Of a stretch of 64,000 nucleotides of DNA, positions 55,939 through 64,000 are shown in pieces. Under the pieces are notes generated by a model that worked only from the letters and a program-made list of their open reading frames with translations, did not search any database and was not told where the DNA came from. The DNA comes from an uncultured Pseudoxanthomonas sp. (GTDB lineage: Bacteria; Pseudomonadota; Gammaproteobacteria; Xanthomonadales; Xanthomonadaceae): assembly GCA_946886405.1 (NCBI GenBank), contig CAMPIO010000007.1, forward strand, positions 1 through 64,000. The letters run 5' to 3'. Made by a program: the position numbers and the translations under genes. How positions within the stretch are numbered: the first letter of the stretch is position 1; each line of letters starts with the position of its first letter.

Positions 55939-58125
55939 ATGAGCACTCCCATGCCCCCCGATTCCCACGCCGCCGCTGGTCATGACGACGCGCACGTGGT
56001 GAAGACCGAATACAAGTTCTCCCACGTCACCACGCAGCGCTACCTGCCGACGCCCGGCAAGGCACCGGGCTGGCCATTCGCCGACATCGGCCAGTGGAAG
56101 ATCGATGCCAACGCCTCGGCCGACGACTGGGTCGCCGAGCTGAAGGACTGGCGCCGCGAACATCTCACGCGCATCGGCTACGACGACGCCAACTACCGGC
56201 GGCCGGAACTGCAGTGGGCGCAGCGCAACTTCGTGCATGCGCAGGTGATGGTCGAGGACCGCTACCTCTACGATCCCGTCGCCGGTCGCTACACCGTTGA
56301 TCGCTATCTGGACGATCTGGAAGCACGCTTCGGTGGCCTGGACAGCGTGCTGCTGTGGTGCGTGTATCCCAACATCGGCGTGGACGACCGCAACCAGTTC
56401 GACTTCGCCCGCAGCCTGCCCGGTGGCCTGGAGGCGCTGCGCGGCGCCGTCGACGATTTCCATCGTCGCGGTGTGCGCGTGTTCCTCACCACCATGCCGT
56501 GGGACAACGGCACCCGCGACGAAGGCGAGCCGGACTGGCAGGCCATCGCGAAGATCGTCAAGGCGGTCGGCGCGGACGGCATCAACGGCGATACCTACAA
56601 CGGCGTGCCGCGCGCGTTCTTCGACGCCTGCGATGCGCTGGGCCATCCGGTGGTGGTGCAGCCGGAATCCACGATCAGCGCCGAGGAGCACCTGATCTGG
56701 AACGTGCAGAGCTGGGGCAAGAAGGCGCCGAACGAAGTCGTGCCGCCTGTGGCGAAGTTCAAGTGGCTGGAACCGCGCCACATGATCAACTACGAGAACC
56801 GCTGGGGCCGCGACCGCAACCACGATCTGCAGTACATCTTCTTCAACGGCGTCGGCTACAACGCGTGGGAAAACGTGTGGGGCCTGTGGAACCAGTTGAC
56901 CCCGCGCGATGCCGAATCGCTGCGACGCATTGCAGCCATGTATCGGCGGTTCGCGCCGCTGCTGGTCAGCCTGGACTGGCGCCCGTATGAGCGCACGCTG
57001 CAGGCCGGCATCTTCGCCAGCCGCTTTCCCGGCGAAGGGCGCACGCTGTGGACGCTGGTCAATCGCCATGAGTACGCGATCGCCGGTGAACAGCTTGCGG
57101 TGCCGCATGTGGACGGCACACGCTACATCGACCTGTGGAACGGCGCGGTGCTGCAGCCGCGCATCATCGACGGCCAGGCGATCCTGGAGACGACGCTGGA
57201 AGGTCGCGGCTTCGGCGCGCTGCTGGCGCTGCGCGACGGCGTGCAGGAAGAAGGTCTGGACGCTTTCCTGGCGCAGATGGCGAAGCATGCCGCTACGCCG
57301 CTGGCATCGCTGTCCGCGCAATGGACCGCGTTGCCGCAGACCCTGCAGGAGATCGCGCCGACCAAACCACACGCTGTCGCACCCGACGGCATGGTGACGG
57401 TCCCCGCCGGCGAGTTCCTGTTCGCCGTGCAGGGCATCGAGATCGAAGGACAGGTGTGGGAGGGCGTCGACGTGCAGTTCCCGTGGGAGCCGACCGCGCG
57501 TCGCCATCATCGTCGCCGCATGCAGGTCGCATCGTTCCACATCGACCGTCATCCGGTGACGAACGCGCAGTTCAAGGCCTTCATCGAGGCGACGTCGTAT
57601 GCCCCGCAGGACGCCCAGAACTTCCTGCGCGACTGGCGCAACGGTTCGCCGCAGGCCGGCTGGGAGAACAAGCCCGTCACCTGGGTGTCGCTGGAAGATG
57701 CGCGCGCCTACGCGGCATGGGCGGGCAAGCGGCTGCCGCATGGGTGGGAATGGCAGTACGCGGCGCAGGGCACCGGTGGTCGCCTGTATCCATGGGGCGA
57801 TGTCTGGCGTGAAGACGCAGCACCGCCGGTGTTCCGCGGCCGCACCTTGCCGCCGCCGGCCGACGTCGGTGCGTATCCCGCGGGCGTCAGTCCGTTCGGC
57901 GTGATGGATCTGGTGGGTCATGTCTGGCAGTGGACCGACGAGTTCCATGATGAGCACACACGTGCGGCCATCGTGCGCGGCGGCAGCGACTACGAGCCGC
58001 GCACCTCGCACTGGTATTTCCCGCAGGCCAAGCGGCTGGACCAGCACGGCAAGCTGCTGCTGATGGCGCCAGGCAAGGACCGCTCGGGCCGCATCGGGTT
58101 CCGCTGCGTGGTGGACGCCGCATGA
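55939..58125 (+). CDS. TIM-barrel glycosidase-like domain fused to a SUMF1/EgtB-type domain
   Basis: A 728-residue protein with no signal peptide. Residues about 45-440 look like a glycosidase-type TIM barrel, with DSVLLWCVYPNIGVDDRNQF, RVFLTTMPWDN and AVGADGINGDTYNGVP. This is an inference from motif layout. From about 475 there is a formylglycine-generating/SUMF1-like C-lectin fold (MVTVPAGEFLFAV, VMDLVGHVWQWTDEFHDEH, RIGFRC). The paired Cys that mark true FGE are missing after RGGS. It therefore probably binds or processes a sugar rather than activating sulfatases. It overlaps GH127 by 4 bp. Confidence 0.75.
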   Translation: MSTPMPPDSHAAAGHDDAHVVKTEYKFSHVTTQRYLPTPGKAPGWPFADIGQWKIDANASADDWVAELKDWRREHLTRIGYDDANYRRPELQWAQRNFVHAQVMVEDRYLYDPVAGRYTVDRYLDDLEARFGGLDSVLLWCVYPNIGVDDRNQFDFARSLPGGLEALRGAVDDFHRRGVRVFLTTMPWDNGTRDEGEPDWQAIAKIVKAVGADGINGDTYNGVPRAFFDACDALGHPVVVQPESTISAEEHLIWNVQSWGKKAPNEVVPPVAKFKWLEPRHMINYENRWGRDRNHDLQYIFFNGVGYNAWENVWGLWNQLTPRDAESLRRIAAMYRRFAPLLVSLDWRPYERTLQAGIFASRFPGEGRTLWTLVNRHEYAIAGEQLAVPHVDGTRYIDLWNGAVLQPRIIDGQAILETTLEGRGFGALLALRDGVQEEGLDAFLAQMAKHAATPLASLSAQWTALPQTLQEIAPTKPHAVAPDGMVTVPAGEFLFAVQGIEIEGQVWEGVDVQFPWEPTARRHHRRRMQVASFHIDRHPVTNAQFKAFIEATSYAPQDAQNFLRDWRNGSPQAGWENKPVTWVSLEDARAYAAWAGKRLPHGWEWQYAAQGTGGRLYPWGDVWREDAAPPVFRGRTLPPPADVGAYPAGVSPFGVMDLVGHVWQWTDEFHDEHTRAAIVRGGSDYEPRTSHWYFPQAKRLDQHGKLLLMAPGKDRSGRIGFRCVVDAA

Positions 58126-59966
58126 CGACCACTGCCGCGGCTGGGTCGTCGTCCGTCGTGCTTGGTGGCATCCTCGGCGCGGCACTCGATGCCAACCTGC
58201 GTGGCCGCCTCTCGCACTTCATCACCGCGCCGGACAGTCCCGCCATCGTGCTGTTCTCGCCCGAGCATCGCGCGCGCAACACCGAAGGCGACTGGTACGG
58301 CGAACACGCCGGCAAATGGCTCTCTGCTGCGGCCCGCGCCTACGCCCGCAGCGGTGACGCGACGCTCGGCGCGCACCTGCGCGCGGTGGCCGACTACCTG
58401 CTCTCGGTGCAGGAAGTCGACGGCTACCTGGGCACCTACGCGGAAGAACGCCGCTTCACCCATCCTCAGCCGTCGAAGCCGCCCAGTTGGGATGGCGCGC
58501 CAGCACTGCGCACCTGGGACATCTGGGTGCATGCCTATCTGATCCTCGGCCTGGTCGAGACCGCACGCGCGCTGCAGGATCCGCGTTACACGCAGGCCGC
58601 CGAACGCATCGCCGACCTCTGCGCGCAGGCGCTGGCCTCCGGCATCGACATCACCACGCTCGGCAACCACCACGGCATGTCGGCCACGGTGCTGATGGAT
58701 GCAGCGCTGGAGCTGCATGCGGAAACCGCCGCGCCGCGCTTCCTCGCCCTCGCGCAACGCGTGCTGGAACAGGCGAACGCGCATCCCGCACTTCGCTTGC
58801 TGCCCGCGCTCGAAGCCGGTGCCGATGCCTCCGAGATCGCCACCGGCAAGGCCTACCAGTTGCTCTGGAACCTGGTCGCGCTGGTGAAGCTGTGCCGCGC
58901 CACCGGCGATGCTGGCCTGCGCGATACGCTGGAGCGCATCTGGCAGAACATCCGCGAGCACCACCTGACCCTGGGCGGCGGGCCGTGGGGTGGGGTGGCG
59001 CACCGCTCTCGCGAGGTCTTCAACGCGCGCGGCAGCTTCAGCCCGAACGCCTACGTGGAAACCTGTTCGTTGCTGTCGTGGATCCAGTTCAACCGCGAAC
59101 TGCTGCAGCTCACCGGCGAGGCGCGCTTCGCCGAAGAAATCGAGCGCACCGCGTACAACGACCTGCTCGGCGCACAGGCACCGGATGGCGAGGACTGGTG
59201 TTACTACTCGTTCCCGAACGGGCGGCGCGTGCACACCACCTACTGGCGCTGCTGCAAGTCCAGCGGCGCGATGGCGGTGGAGGAATTGCCTGCACTGGCC
59301 TATGCCGTGGACGGCGAGGCGGTGCGCGTGCAGCTGTACGGTCCGGGCGAAGCGCGCCTGGCGCATCCGCACGCCGGGATGGTGGTGCTGCGCCAGCACA
59401 CCGGCTATCCGTTCGACGGCGAGGTGTCGCTGGACGTGCAACCCGAACACGACGCCAGTTTCGAGCTTCACCTTCGCATCCCGTCCTGGGCCGAGGGCGC
59501 CACCGTGTCGGTCAATGGCGAGCCCGTGGATGCCGCGGTGGTGCCGGGCAGCTTCCTCGTCCTGCGTCGCCTGTGGCGTTGCGACGACCACGTGCAACTG
59601 GCGTTCCCACTGCGCCCGCTGCTGCACCGGCAAGTACTGCGCAACGTGCAGGAATCGCGCGCGCCGGACGGCGCGGAGGTACGGCAGCAGGTGCTGGACC
59701 TGCACTACGTCGGCCTGACGCGCGGCCCGCTGGCCTACGCCACCGACCTGATCGACGGTTTCAAGACCGAAGAGACTGTCCGCCTGCCCGATGGCCCGCA
59801 GGACGACTGGCTGCAGGTGCTGCCGGTGACCGACGGCGAAGAAGGTGCGGCGATCTCGCTGCAACCCGCGAGCCGGCCGCCGCTGCTGTTCTGGCCGTAC
59901 TACCGCGCCGGCGGGCGTCACGATGGTGCCTGGCGATTGACGTGGCTGTCGTTGCCGCCGTCATGA
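58122..59966 (+). CDS. GH127-type beta-L-arabinofuranosidase
   Basis: Cytoplasmic (no signal peptide) glycosidase of 614 residues, DUF1680/GH127 family. The zinc site and catalytic Cys of HypBA1-type enzymes are recognisable: E313 and C315 in AYVETCSLLSW, and C377 and C378 in TYWRCCKSSG. E298 is in the position of the acid/base Glu. It should release beta-L-arabinofuranose or a related furanoside from imported oligosaccharides. Its start overlaps the fusion protein stop (ATGA). Confidence 0.9.
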   Translation: MTTTAAAGSSSVVLGGILGAALDANLRGRLSHFITAPDSPAIVLFSPEHRARNTEGDWYGEHAGKWLSAAARAYARSGDATLGAHLRAVADYLLSVQEVDGYLGTYAEERRFTHPQPSKPPSWDGAPALRTWDIWVHAYLILGLVETARALQDPRYTQAAERIADLCAQALASGIDITTLGNHHGMSATVLMDAALELHAETAAPRFLALAQRVLEQANAHPALRLLPALEAGADASEIATGKAYQLLWNLVALVKLCRATGDAGLRDTLERIWQNIREHHLTLGGGPWGGVAHRSREVFNARGSFSPNAYVETCSLLSWIQFNRELLQLTGEARFAEEIERTAYNDLLGAQAPDGEDWCYYSFPNGRRVHTTYWRCCKSSGAMAVEELPALAYAVDGEAVRVQLYGPGEARLAHPHAGMVVLRQHTGYPFDGEVSLDVQPEHDASFELHLRIPSWAEGATVSVNGEPVDAAVVPGSFLVLRRLWRCDDHVQLAFPLRPLLHRQVLRNVQESRAPDGAEVRQQVLDLHYVGLTRGPLAYATDLIDGFKTEETVRLPDGPQDDWLQVLPVTDGEEGAAISLQPASRPPLLFWPYYRAGGRHDGAWRLTWLSLPPS

Positions 59967-60087
59967 CCGCCCGCGCGCTAGCAAGAATTTGTGGCAGCAG
60001 AAGCTACGGACGCTGGCTGTATCGCGCGCCCGCCGTGGCACAGACTGGCTGTCGCCGTTGCGGCGGCGGCTGAAGGAGCCTTCTTCC

Positions 60088-61275
60088 ATGGACAATCCGT
60101 CTCCCTTCCGTTCGCGCCTGCGCACCGGTCCCGCCGGTCCGCTGAGCGGGGTCAAGGTGCTGGACCTGAGCGCCTATATCGCCGGGCCGTACGGCTGCAC
60201 GCTGCTGGCCGACCAGGGCGCTGACGTCATCAAGGTCGAGCCGCCCGATGGCGACAATCTGCGCCAGTACCCGTCCACGCTGGAGCGCGAGAGCCGCGCC
60301 TTCCTGGGCGTGAACCGCAGCAAGCAGGGCATCGCGCTCGATTTGAAGCAGGCGGCCGATCATGCCGCGCTGCTGCGCCTGGTGCGCGAGACCGACGTGC
60401 TGGTGCACAACTTCCGCCCCAGCGTGCCGAAGCGTCTGGGCATCGATTTCGACAGCCTGTCGGTGATCAACCCGCGACTGATCTATTGCGCGGTGACCGG
60501 TTACGGCGAGAGCGGGCCGATGAAGGACAAGGCCGGCTACGACCAGGTGCTGCAGACCATGACGGGCATGTGCACGCTGCAGGGCAAGCGCGGCGGTGCG
60601 CCGGAAATCATCTACGGCTCGGTGGTGGACTACTACGCGGCGGCACTGTTGGCCGCCGGCGTGTCGTCGGCGCTGTACGAACGCGAACGCAGCGGGCGCG
60701 GACAGTTCGTCGGCGTGTCGCTGTTGCGCAGCGCGCTGACCATGCAGTCCGCGCGGATGATCTGGGCCGAAGGCGAAGCGCTCGACATCGGTCGCGACAT
60801 GCGCTCCGGTGGCGTCACTGGCATCCATCCGGCGCGCGAGGGCTATCTGTATCTGTCCGCCAACACGCCGCGCTTCTGGAAGGCGTTGTGTAGGCTGACC
60901 GGCCTGGACGCGCTGGCCGACGATCCGCGCTACGACAGCGTGCGCAAGCGCGCTGCGCATGCCGCCGAGATCGTCCCGCGACTGCACGACGCGTTGCAGG
61001 CGCGCACCGCGACGGAATGGGAGGCGCACTTCGGCGACGAGGTGCCCTGTGCGGCCGCGTGCCGCGTCGAGGACATGTTCGAACATCCGCAGGTGCTGGC
61101 CGAAGACATGGTGGCCGAGATCGCGCATCCCGTCGTCGGCAGCTACCGCGGCGTCACCCGGCCGATCGCGTTCGGGCGTACGCCCGGTCCGGCACCGTTC
61201 GCTGCGCCGGTATTCGACCAGGATGCGGAGCACGTGCTGGGCACGTCGTCACCGCAGGCGCGTAGCGCCGGCTGA
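60088..61275 (+). CDS. CaiB/BaiF-family CoA transferase
   Basis: Class III CoA transferase of 395 residues. It shows GPLSGVKVLDLSAYIAGPYG, the ADVIKVEPPDGDNLR motif and a likely catalytic Asp region. The nucleotide-binding N-terminal domain (NRSKQGIALDLKQ) is typical. The start at 60088 has AAGGAG upstream. It lies about 120 bp after GH127 and may be in the same operon. It could load CoA onto a carboxylic acid that the CitE-like lyase at 46906 then cleaves. Confidence 0.88.
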   Translation: MDNPSPFRSRLRTGPAGPLSGVKVLDLSAYIAGPYGCTLLADQGADVIKVEPPDGDNLRQYPSTLERESRAFLGVNRSKQGIALDLKQAADHAALLRLVRETDVLVHNFRPSVPKRLGIDFDSLSVINPRLIYCAVTGYGESGPMKDKAGYDQVLQTMTGMCTLQGKRGGAPEIIYGSVVDYYAAALLAAGVSSALYERERSGRGQFVGVSLLRSALTMQSARMIWAEGEALDIGRDMRSGGVTGIHPAREGYLYLSANTPRFWKALCRLTGLDALADDPRYDSVRKRAAHAAEIVPRLHDALQARTATEWEAHFGDEVPCAAACRVEDMFEHPQVLAEDMVAEIAHPVVGSYRGVTRPIAFGRTPGPAPFAAPVFDQDAEHVLGTSSPQARSAG

Positions 61276-61285
61276 GGTAGATCGC

Positions 61286-61340
61286 GCGGCTTTACGCCGA
61301 ATTTACGGCGGCGCGCGGGAAGCGGATGGCGGCTTTACGC
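61286..61340 (+). promoter_or_regulatory. Direct repeats before the porin-kdp genes (possible KdpE sites)
   Basis: TTTACG occurs at 61291, 61302 (11 bp apart) and 61334. The 12-mer GCGGCTTTACGC is repeated at 61286 and 61329. Tandem half-sites with 11-bp phasing are typical of OmpR/PhoB-family regulators, to which KdpE belongs. Confidence 0.5.
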
Positions 61341-61395
61341 GGGGCAGGACCAGACTTTCGCGGTCGGCGGAACTCCTCCCGCCAGGATCGCATCC

Positions 61396-62118
61396 ATGTC
61401 TTCCTCGCTCCTCCCGCGCAGGCCGATGCCTGCGCGCCTCGTCGTTTCTTCCACCGTCGCCGGCCTGCTGCTGGCGACGACGTGCATCGCGCAAGCCGCC
61501 ACGTTCAATGGCTCCGGTGCGCTCACCACCGATTACGTCTGGCGCGGCACCACCCAGACCCAGGGCGACCCGGCCGTGCAGGCCGGATTCAAGGCCGCGG
61601 CCGACAACGGCCTGTATGGCGCGGTGTGGGGCTCGAATGTCGAGTTCGCACCGGAAACCAAGGCCAGCAGTGAAATCGACGTCACCGTCGGCTGGGGCGG
61701 CGCGCTGTCCGACCACTGGGCGCTCGATGTCAATATGACCCACTACCGCTATCCGTCCACCACCGTCGACCTCGACTGGACCGAGGCTATCGGCACGCTG
61801 ACCTGGAAGCAGAACTACTGGGCGCAGCTCGGTTACTCCACCGAAGCATTGGCCACCGATGAATCCGGTGCGTATGCGCAGGTCGGCGCGAAGTTTCCGC
61901 TGAACGATCAACTCCGTGTGGAAGCTGCCGCCGGCTACTACTGGCTGCAGGACGTCTACGACGACAGCTACGCACATGCGCAACTCGGCGCGGTGTGGGC
62001 CTTCAAGGCGCCATTCGAACTGCGCGTGACCGCGCACGCCACCGACAGCAGCGCCAAGACCCTGTTCCCGGGCCTGGCCGGTTCGCGCGTGGAAGCAGCG
62101 CTGCAAGCCGCGTTCTGA
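61396..62118 (+). CDS. TorF-family putative porin
   Basis: Outer-membrane beta-barrel protein of 240 residues with a signal peptide ending IAQAA. The mature part starts TFNGSGALTTDYVWRGTTQTQGDPAVQAG, a hallmark of this family, followed by alternating aromatic strands and a C-terminal Phe. It lies 8 bp upstream of kdpF, suggesting coregulation with the potassium ATPase, perhaps to admit potassium. Solute is not established. Confidence 0.85.
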   Translation: MSSSLLPRRPMPARLVVSSTVAGLLLATTCIAQAATFNGSGALTTDYVWRGTTQTQGDPAVQAGFKAAADNGLYGAVWGSNVEFAPETKASSEIDVTVGWGGALSDHWALDVNMTHYRYPSTTVDLDWTEAIGTLTWKQNYWAQLGYSTEALATDESGAYAQVGAKFPLNDQLRVEAAAGYYWLQDVYDDSYAHAQLGAVWAFKAPFELRVTAHATDSSAKTLFPGLAGSRVEAALQAAF

Positions 62119-62126
62119 GCACCGCC

Positions 62127-62246
62127 ATGGTCACCGACTTCCTCCACCTGTTGCTGGCCCTGGCGGGCGTGCTCGCCGGCACCGGCCTCCTGTTCCTGCT
62201 GATCACGCGGCGTGCGCGCATGCCGATGGATGACTCCCATGACTGA
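62127..62246 (+). CDS. kdpF: KdpF-like small membrane peptide, 39 aa
   Basis: MVTDFLHLLLALAGVLAGTG then LLFLLITRRAR: one hydrophobic helix and a short polar tail, placed directly before kdpA with an 8-bp overlap. KdpF stabilises the KdpABC complex. This one is somewhat longer than the 29-residue E. coli peptide. Confidence 0.8.
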   Translation: MVTDFLHLLLALAGVLAGTGLLFLLITRRARMPMDDSHD

Positions 62247-63942
62247 ATTCCTCCTCGTCTTCGCGCTGGCCATTGCATTGGGCTGGCCGCTGGGCCGCTA
62301 CCTCGCCGCGGTGATGCGCGGTGCGCCGATGCGCGGCGACCGGCTGTTCGGGGTGATCGAGCGCCCCTTCTATCGCCTGCTGGGCGTCGATCCGGCGCAG
62401 GGCATGGGCTGGAAGGCGTATGCGAAAGCCTTCCTGCTCAGCAACCTGGTGCTCGGGGTGCTGGCATGGGGCGTCTTCATGACCCAGGCCTGGCTGCCGC
62501 TCAATCCCAATGATGCGCCGAACATGCGCTGGGACCTGGCGCTGCACACGATGGTGTCGTTCCTCACCAACACCAACCAGCAGCACTACTCCGGCCAAGC
62601 GCAGCTGTCGTACCTGGCGCAGATGACCGGCATCGTCGGCCTGCAGGTGGTCACGCCGATGATGGGCCTGGCGCTGGTGGTGGCGACGTTGCGTGGACTG
62701 TTCGGCGGGCGATCGAAAGATGCGGCCGCGACGCCGGGCAACGGCGACGCCGATGTCGGCAACTACTGGGCCGACGTCCTCCGCCCGGCCGTGCGCGTGA
62801 TGCTGCCGCTGTGCCTGCTGTGGTCGCTGCTGCTGACCTGGCAGGGCGTGCCGTCCACGCTGCAGGGTGGGCCGGTGGCGACGCCGGTCGATGCCTCGGC
62901 GCAGATGGCGGAACAGAAGATCCCCCTCGGCCCGGTCGCACCGATGGTCGCCGTCAAGCAACTGGGCACGAATGGGGGCGGCTGGTACGGCCCCAACAGC
63001 GCGGTGCCGCTGGAAAACCCCACGCCGTTCTCCAACCTGCTGGAAACGCTGGCGATCATCCTGATTCCGGTCAGCATCGCCTTCATGGTGGGCGGCTTCA
63101 CCGGCCGCAAGAAATTCACCGCATTGGTGTTCGGCACCATGCTGACGATGTCGGTGATCTCGACCGGCGCGGCGCTCTGGTCCGAAAGCCTCTCCGCTAC
63201 GTCCAGCGACATCGCGTTGATGGAAGGCAAGGAAGTGCGCTTCGGCGCCGCGCCGTCCGCGCTGTGGGCGGCCGTCACCACGCAGACATCGAACGGCTCC
63301 GTCAATTCCATGCACGACTCGCTGGCACCGCTGACCGGCCTGGTGACGCTCGGCAACATGCTGGTGAACGCCATCTGGGGCGGCATCGGCTGCGGCCTGC
63401 AGCAGTTCCTCGTCTACCTGCTGCTCAGCGTGTTCCTCGCCGGCCTGATGACCGGTCGCACGCCGGAACTGTTCGGCCGCAAGATCGAAGCACATGAAGT
63501 GAAGCTGCTTGCCGCGCTGGTGCTGCTGCAGCCACTGGTGCTGCTGGGCCTGACCGCCCTCACGCTGGCGGTGCCCTCGCTCACCGGCAACTCCAATCCG
63601 TCGTTCCATGGCATCAGCCAGGTGTTCTACGAGTACACGTCCGCGTTCGCCAACAACGGCTCGGGCTTCGAAGGCCTGGGTGATGCCACGTACTGGTGGA
63701 ACCTGAGCGCGTCGCTGGTGCTCGCGCTGGGTCGCTATCCCGCGCTGATCCTGCCGCTGGCCATCGCCGCCTCGCTCGCGCGCAAGCGCGCCGCACCCGA
63801 CGGCCCCGGCACGCTGCAGATCGAAACCCCCACCTTCGCCCTGACGCTGATCGCCGTGGTCGTCATCCTGACCCTGCTGCAGTTCATGCCCGTGCTGGTC
63901 CTCGGCCCCATCGCCGACCACCTGGCCCTGAGCGCGCTCTGA
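62239..63942 (+). CDS. kdpA: Potassium-transporting ATPase, subunit A
   Basis: Potassium-binding, channel-like subunit of the Kdp complex, 567 residues with about ten helices. The selectivity-type loops (NTNQQHYSGQAQLSYLAQM, GTNGGGWYGPNSAVPLENPT, QTSNGSVNSMHDSLAPLTG and SAFANNGSGFEGLG) are in the expected positions. The start at 62239 (MTEFLLVFALAIALGWPLGR) overlaps kdpF. kdpB begins 10 bp after the stop. Confidence 0.97.
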   Translation: MTEFLLVFALAIALGWPLGRYLAAVMRGAPMRGDRLFGVIERPFYRLLGVDPAQGMGWKAYAKAFLLSNLVLGVLAWGVFMTQAWLPLNPNDAPNMRWDLALHTMVSFLTNTNQQHYSGQAQLSYLAQMTGIVGLQVVTPMMGLALVVATLRGLFGGRSKDAAATPGNGDADVGNYWADVLRPAVRVMLPLCLLWSLLLTWQGVPSTLQGGPVATPVDASAQMAEQKIPLGPVAPMVAVKQLGTNGGGWYGPNSAVPLENPTPFSNLLETLAIILIPVSIAFMVGGFTGRKKFTALVFGTMLTMSVISTGAALWSESLSATSSDIALMEGKEVRFGAAPSALWAAVTTQTSNGSVNSMHDSLAPLTGLVTLGNMLVNAIWGGIGCGLQQFLVYLLLSVFLAGLMTGRTPELFGRKIEAHEVKLLAALVLLQPLVLLGLTALTLAVPSLTGNSNPSFHGISQVFYEYTSAFANNGSGFEGLGDATYWWNLSASLVLALGRYPALILPLAIAASLARKRAAPDGPGTLQIETPTFALTLIAVVVILTLLQFMPVLVLGPIADHLALSAL

Positions 63943-63952
63943 GAACACCGAC

Positions 63953-64000
63953 ATGACCCACTCCCGTTCCTCCTCACGCCACGCCGGCCGTGCGCCGGCC
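63953..64000 (+). CDS. kdpB: Potassium-transporting ATPase, subunit B (start only)
   Basis: Only the first 16 codons (MTHSRSSSRHAGRAPA) are inside the window. Assigned by position after kdpA and an unstructured N-terminus typical of KdpB; the catalytic P-type ATPase body lies beyond the right edge. Confidence 0.75.
   Translation, partial: MTHSRSSSRHAGRAPA

Noticed and set aside
57361..58125. Formylglycine-generating enzyme (sulfatase activator)
   Set aside because: The paired catalytic cysteines after RGGS are absent and there is no sulfatase gene nearby.

Overview
The window is high-GC DNA from a gammaproteobacterium of the Xanthomonadaceae. A Pseudoxanthomonas, Xanthomonas or Stenotrophomonas-like genome fits best. 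This rests on several things seen here: very large TonB-dependent receptors of the Xanthomonas/Caulobacter type inside sugar-utilisation loci, GTAG-headed REP palindromes, one long ilv-leu gene string, and a TPP riboswitch before thiC. No rRNA, tRNA, CRISPR array, insertion sequence or prophage was seen. Genus is an inference.

Layout. (1) 1-2545: the end of a periplasmic-propeller diguanylate cyclase and a small hypothetical gene. (2) 2564-13851: branched-chain amino acid synthesis. On the minus strand ilvC-ilvG-ilvM-ilvA-leuA-leuC-leuD-leuB read as one operon, preceded by a 37-codon leader peptide with Leu-Leu-Val-Leu-Val-Leu-Ile and a terminator hairpin (transcription attenuation). ilvD is divergent. 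(3) 13859-26955: mixed housekeeping and envelope genes: an orphan PhnD-like binding protein, TPP riboswitch and thiC, lipoproteins, a channel-like protein, an unusual Asp/Asn hydroxylase-sulfotransferase fusion, ppa, a lytic transglycosylase, two EF-hand proteins and a HAD hydrolase.

(4) 27017-46770: a complete-looking pectate/oligogalacturonide utilisation locus. It has secreted lyases (PL1, PL10), a GH43 enzyme, an acetylesterase-cupin fusion, two paralogous TonB receptors, a TRAP transporter, a hydratase-like enzyme, KduI, KduD, KdgK and a LacI-family repressor. Four near-identical operator sequences, all starting TGACACCG on one strand, sit on the core promoters of kduI, of the TRAP operon and divergent PL1 gene, of the first TonB receptor, and of the second receptor with divergent kdgK. 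This makes a compact local regulon.

(5) 46793-61275: a second, unfamiliar catabolic locus. It encodes a CitE-like CoA lyase, a beta-propeller/sodium symporter fusion, a LysR regulator, a third TonB receptor, a serine hydrolase, a ribokinase-like kinase, a TIM-barrel/SUMF1-like fusion, a GH127 beta-L-arabinofuranosidase-like enzyme and a CaiB-type CoA transferase. Matching promoter sequences before the CoA lyase and before the TonB receptor suggest joint control. The substrate is unknown; a glycoside carrying an organic acid is one possibility. This is the best candidate here for an undescribed system. (6) 61291-64000: a TorF-family porin and the start of the kdpFAB potassium ATPase operon, preceded by direct repeats of the kind bound by OmpR-family regulators.
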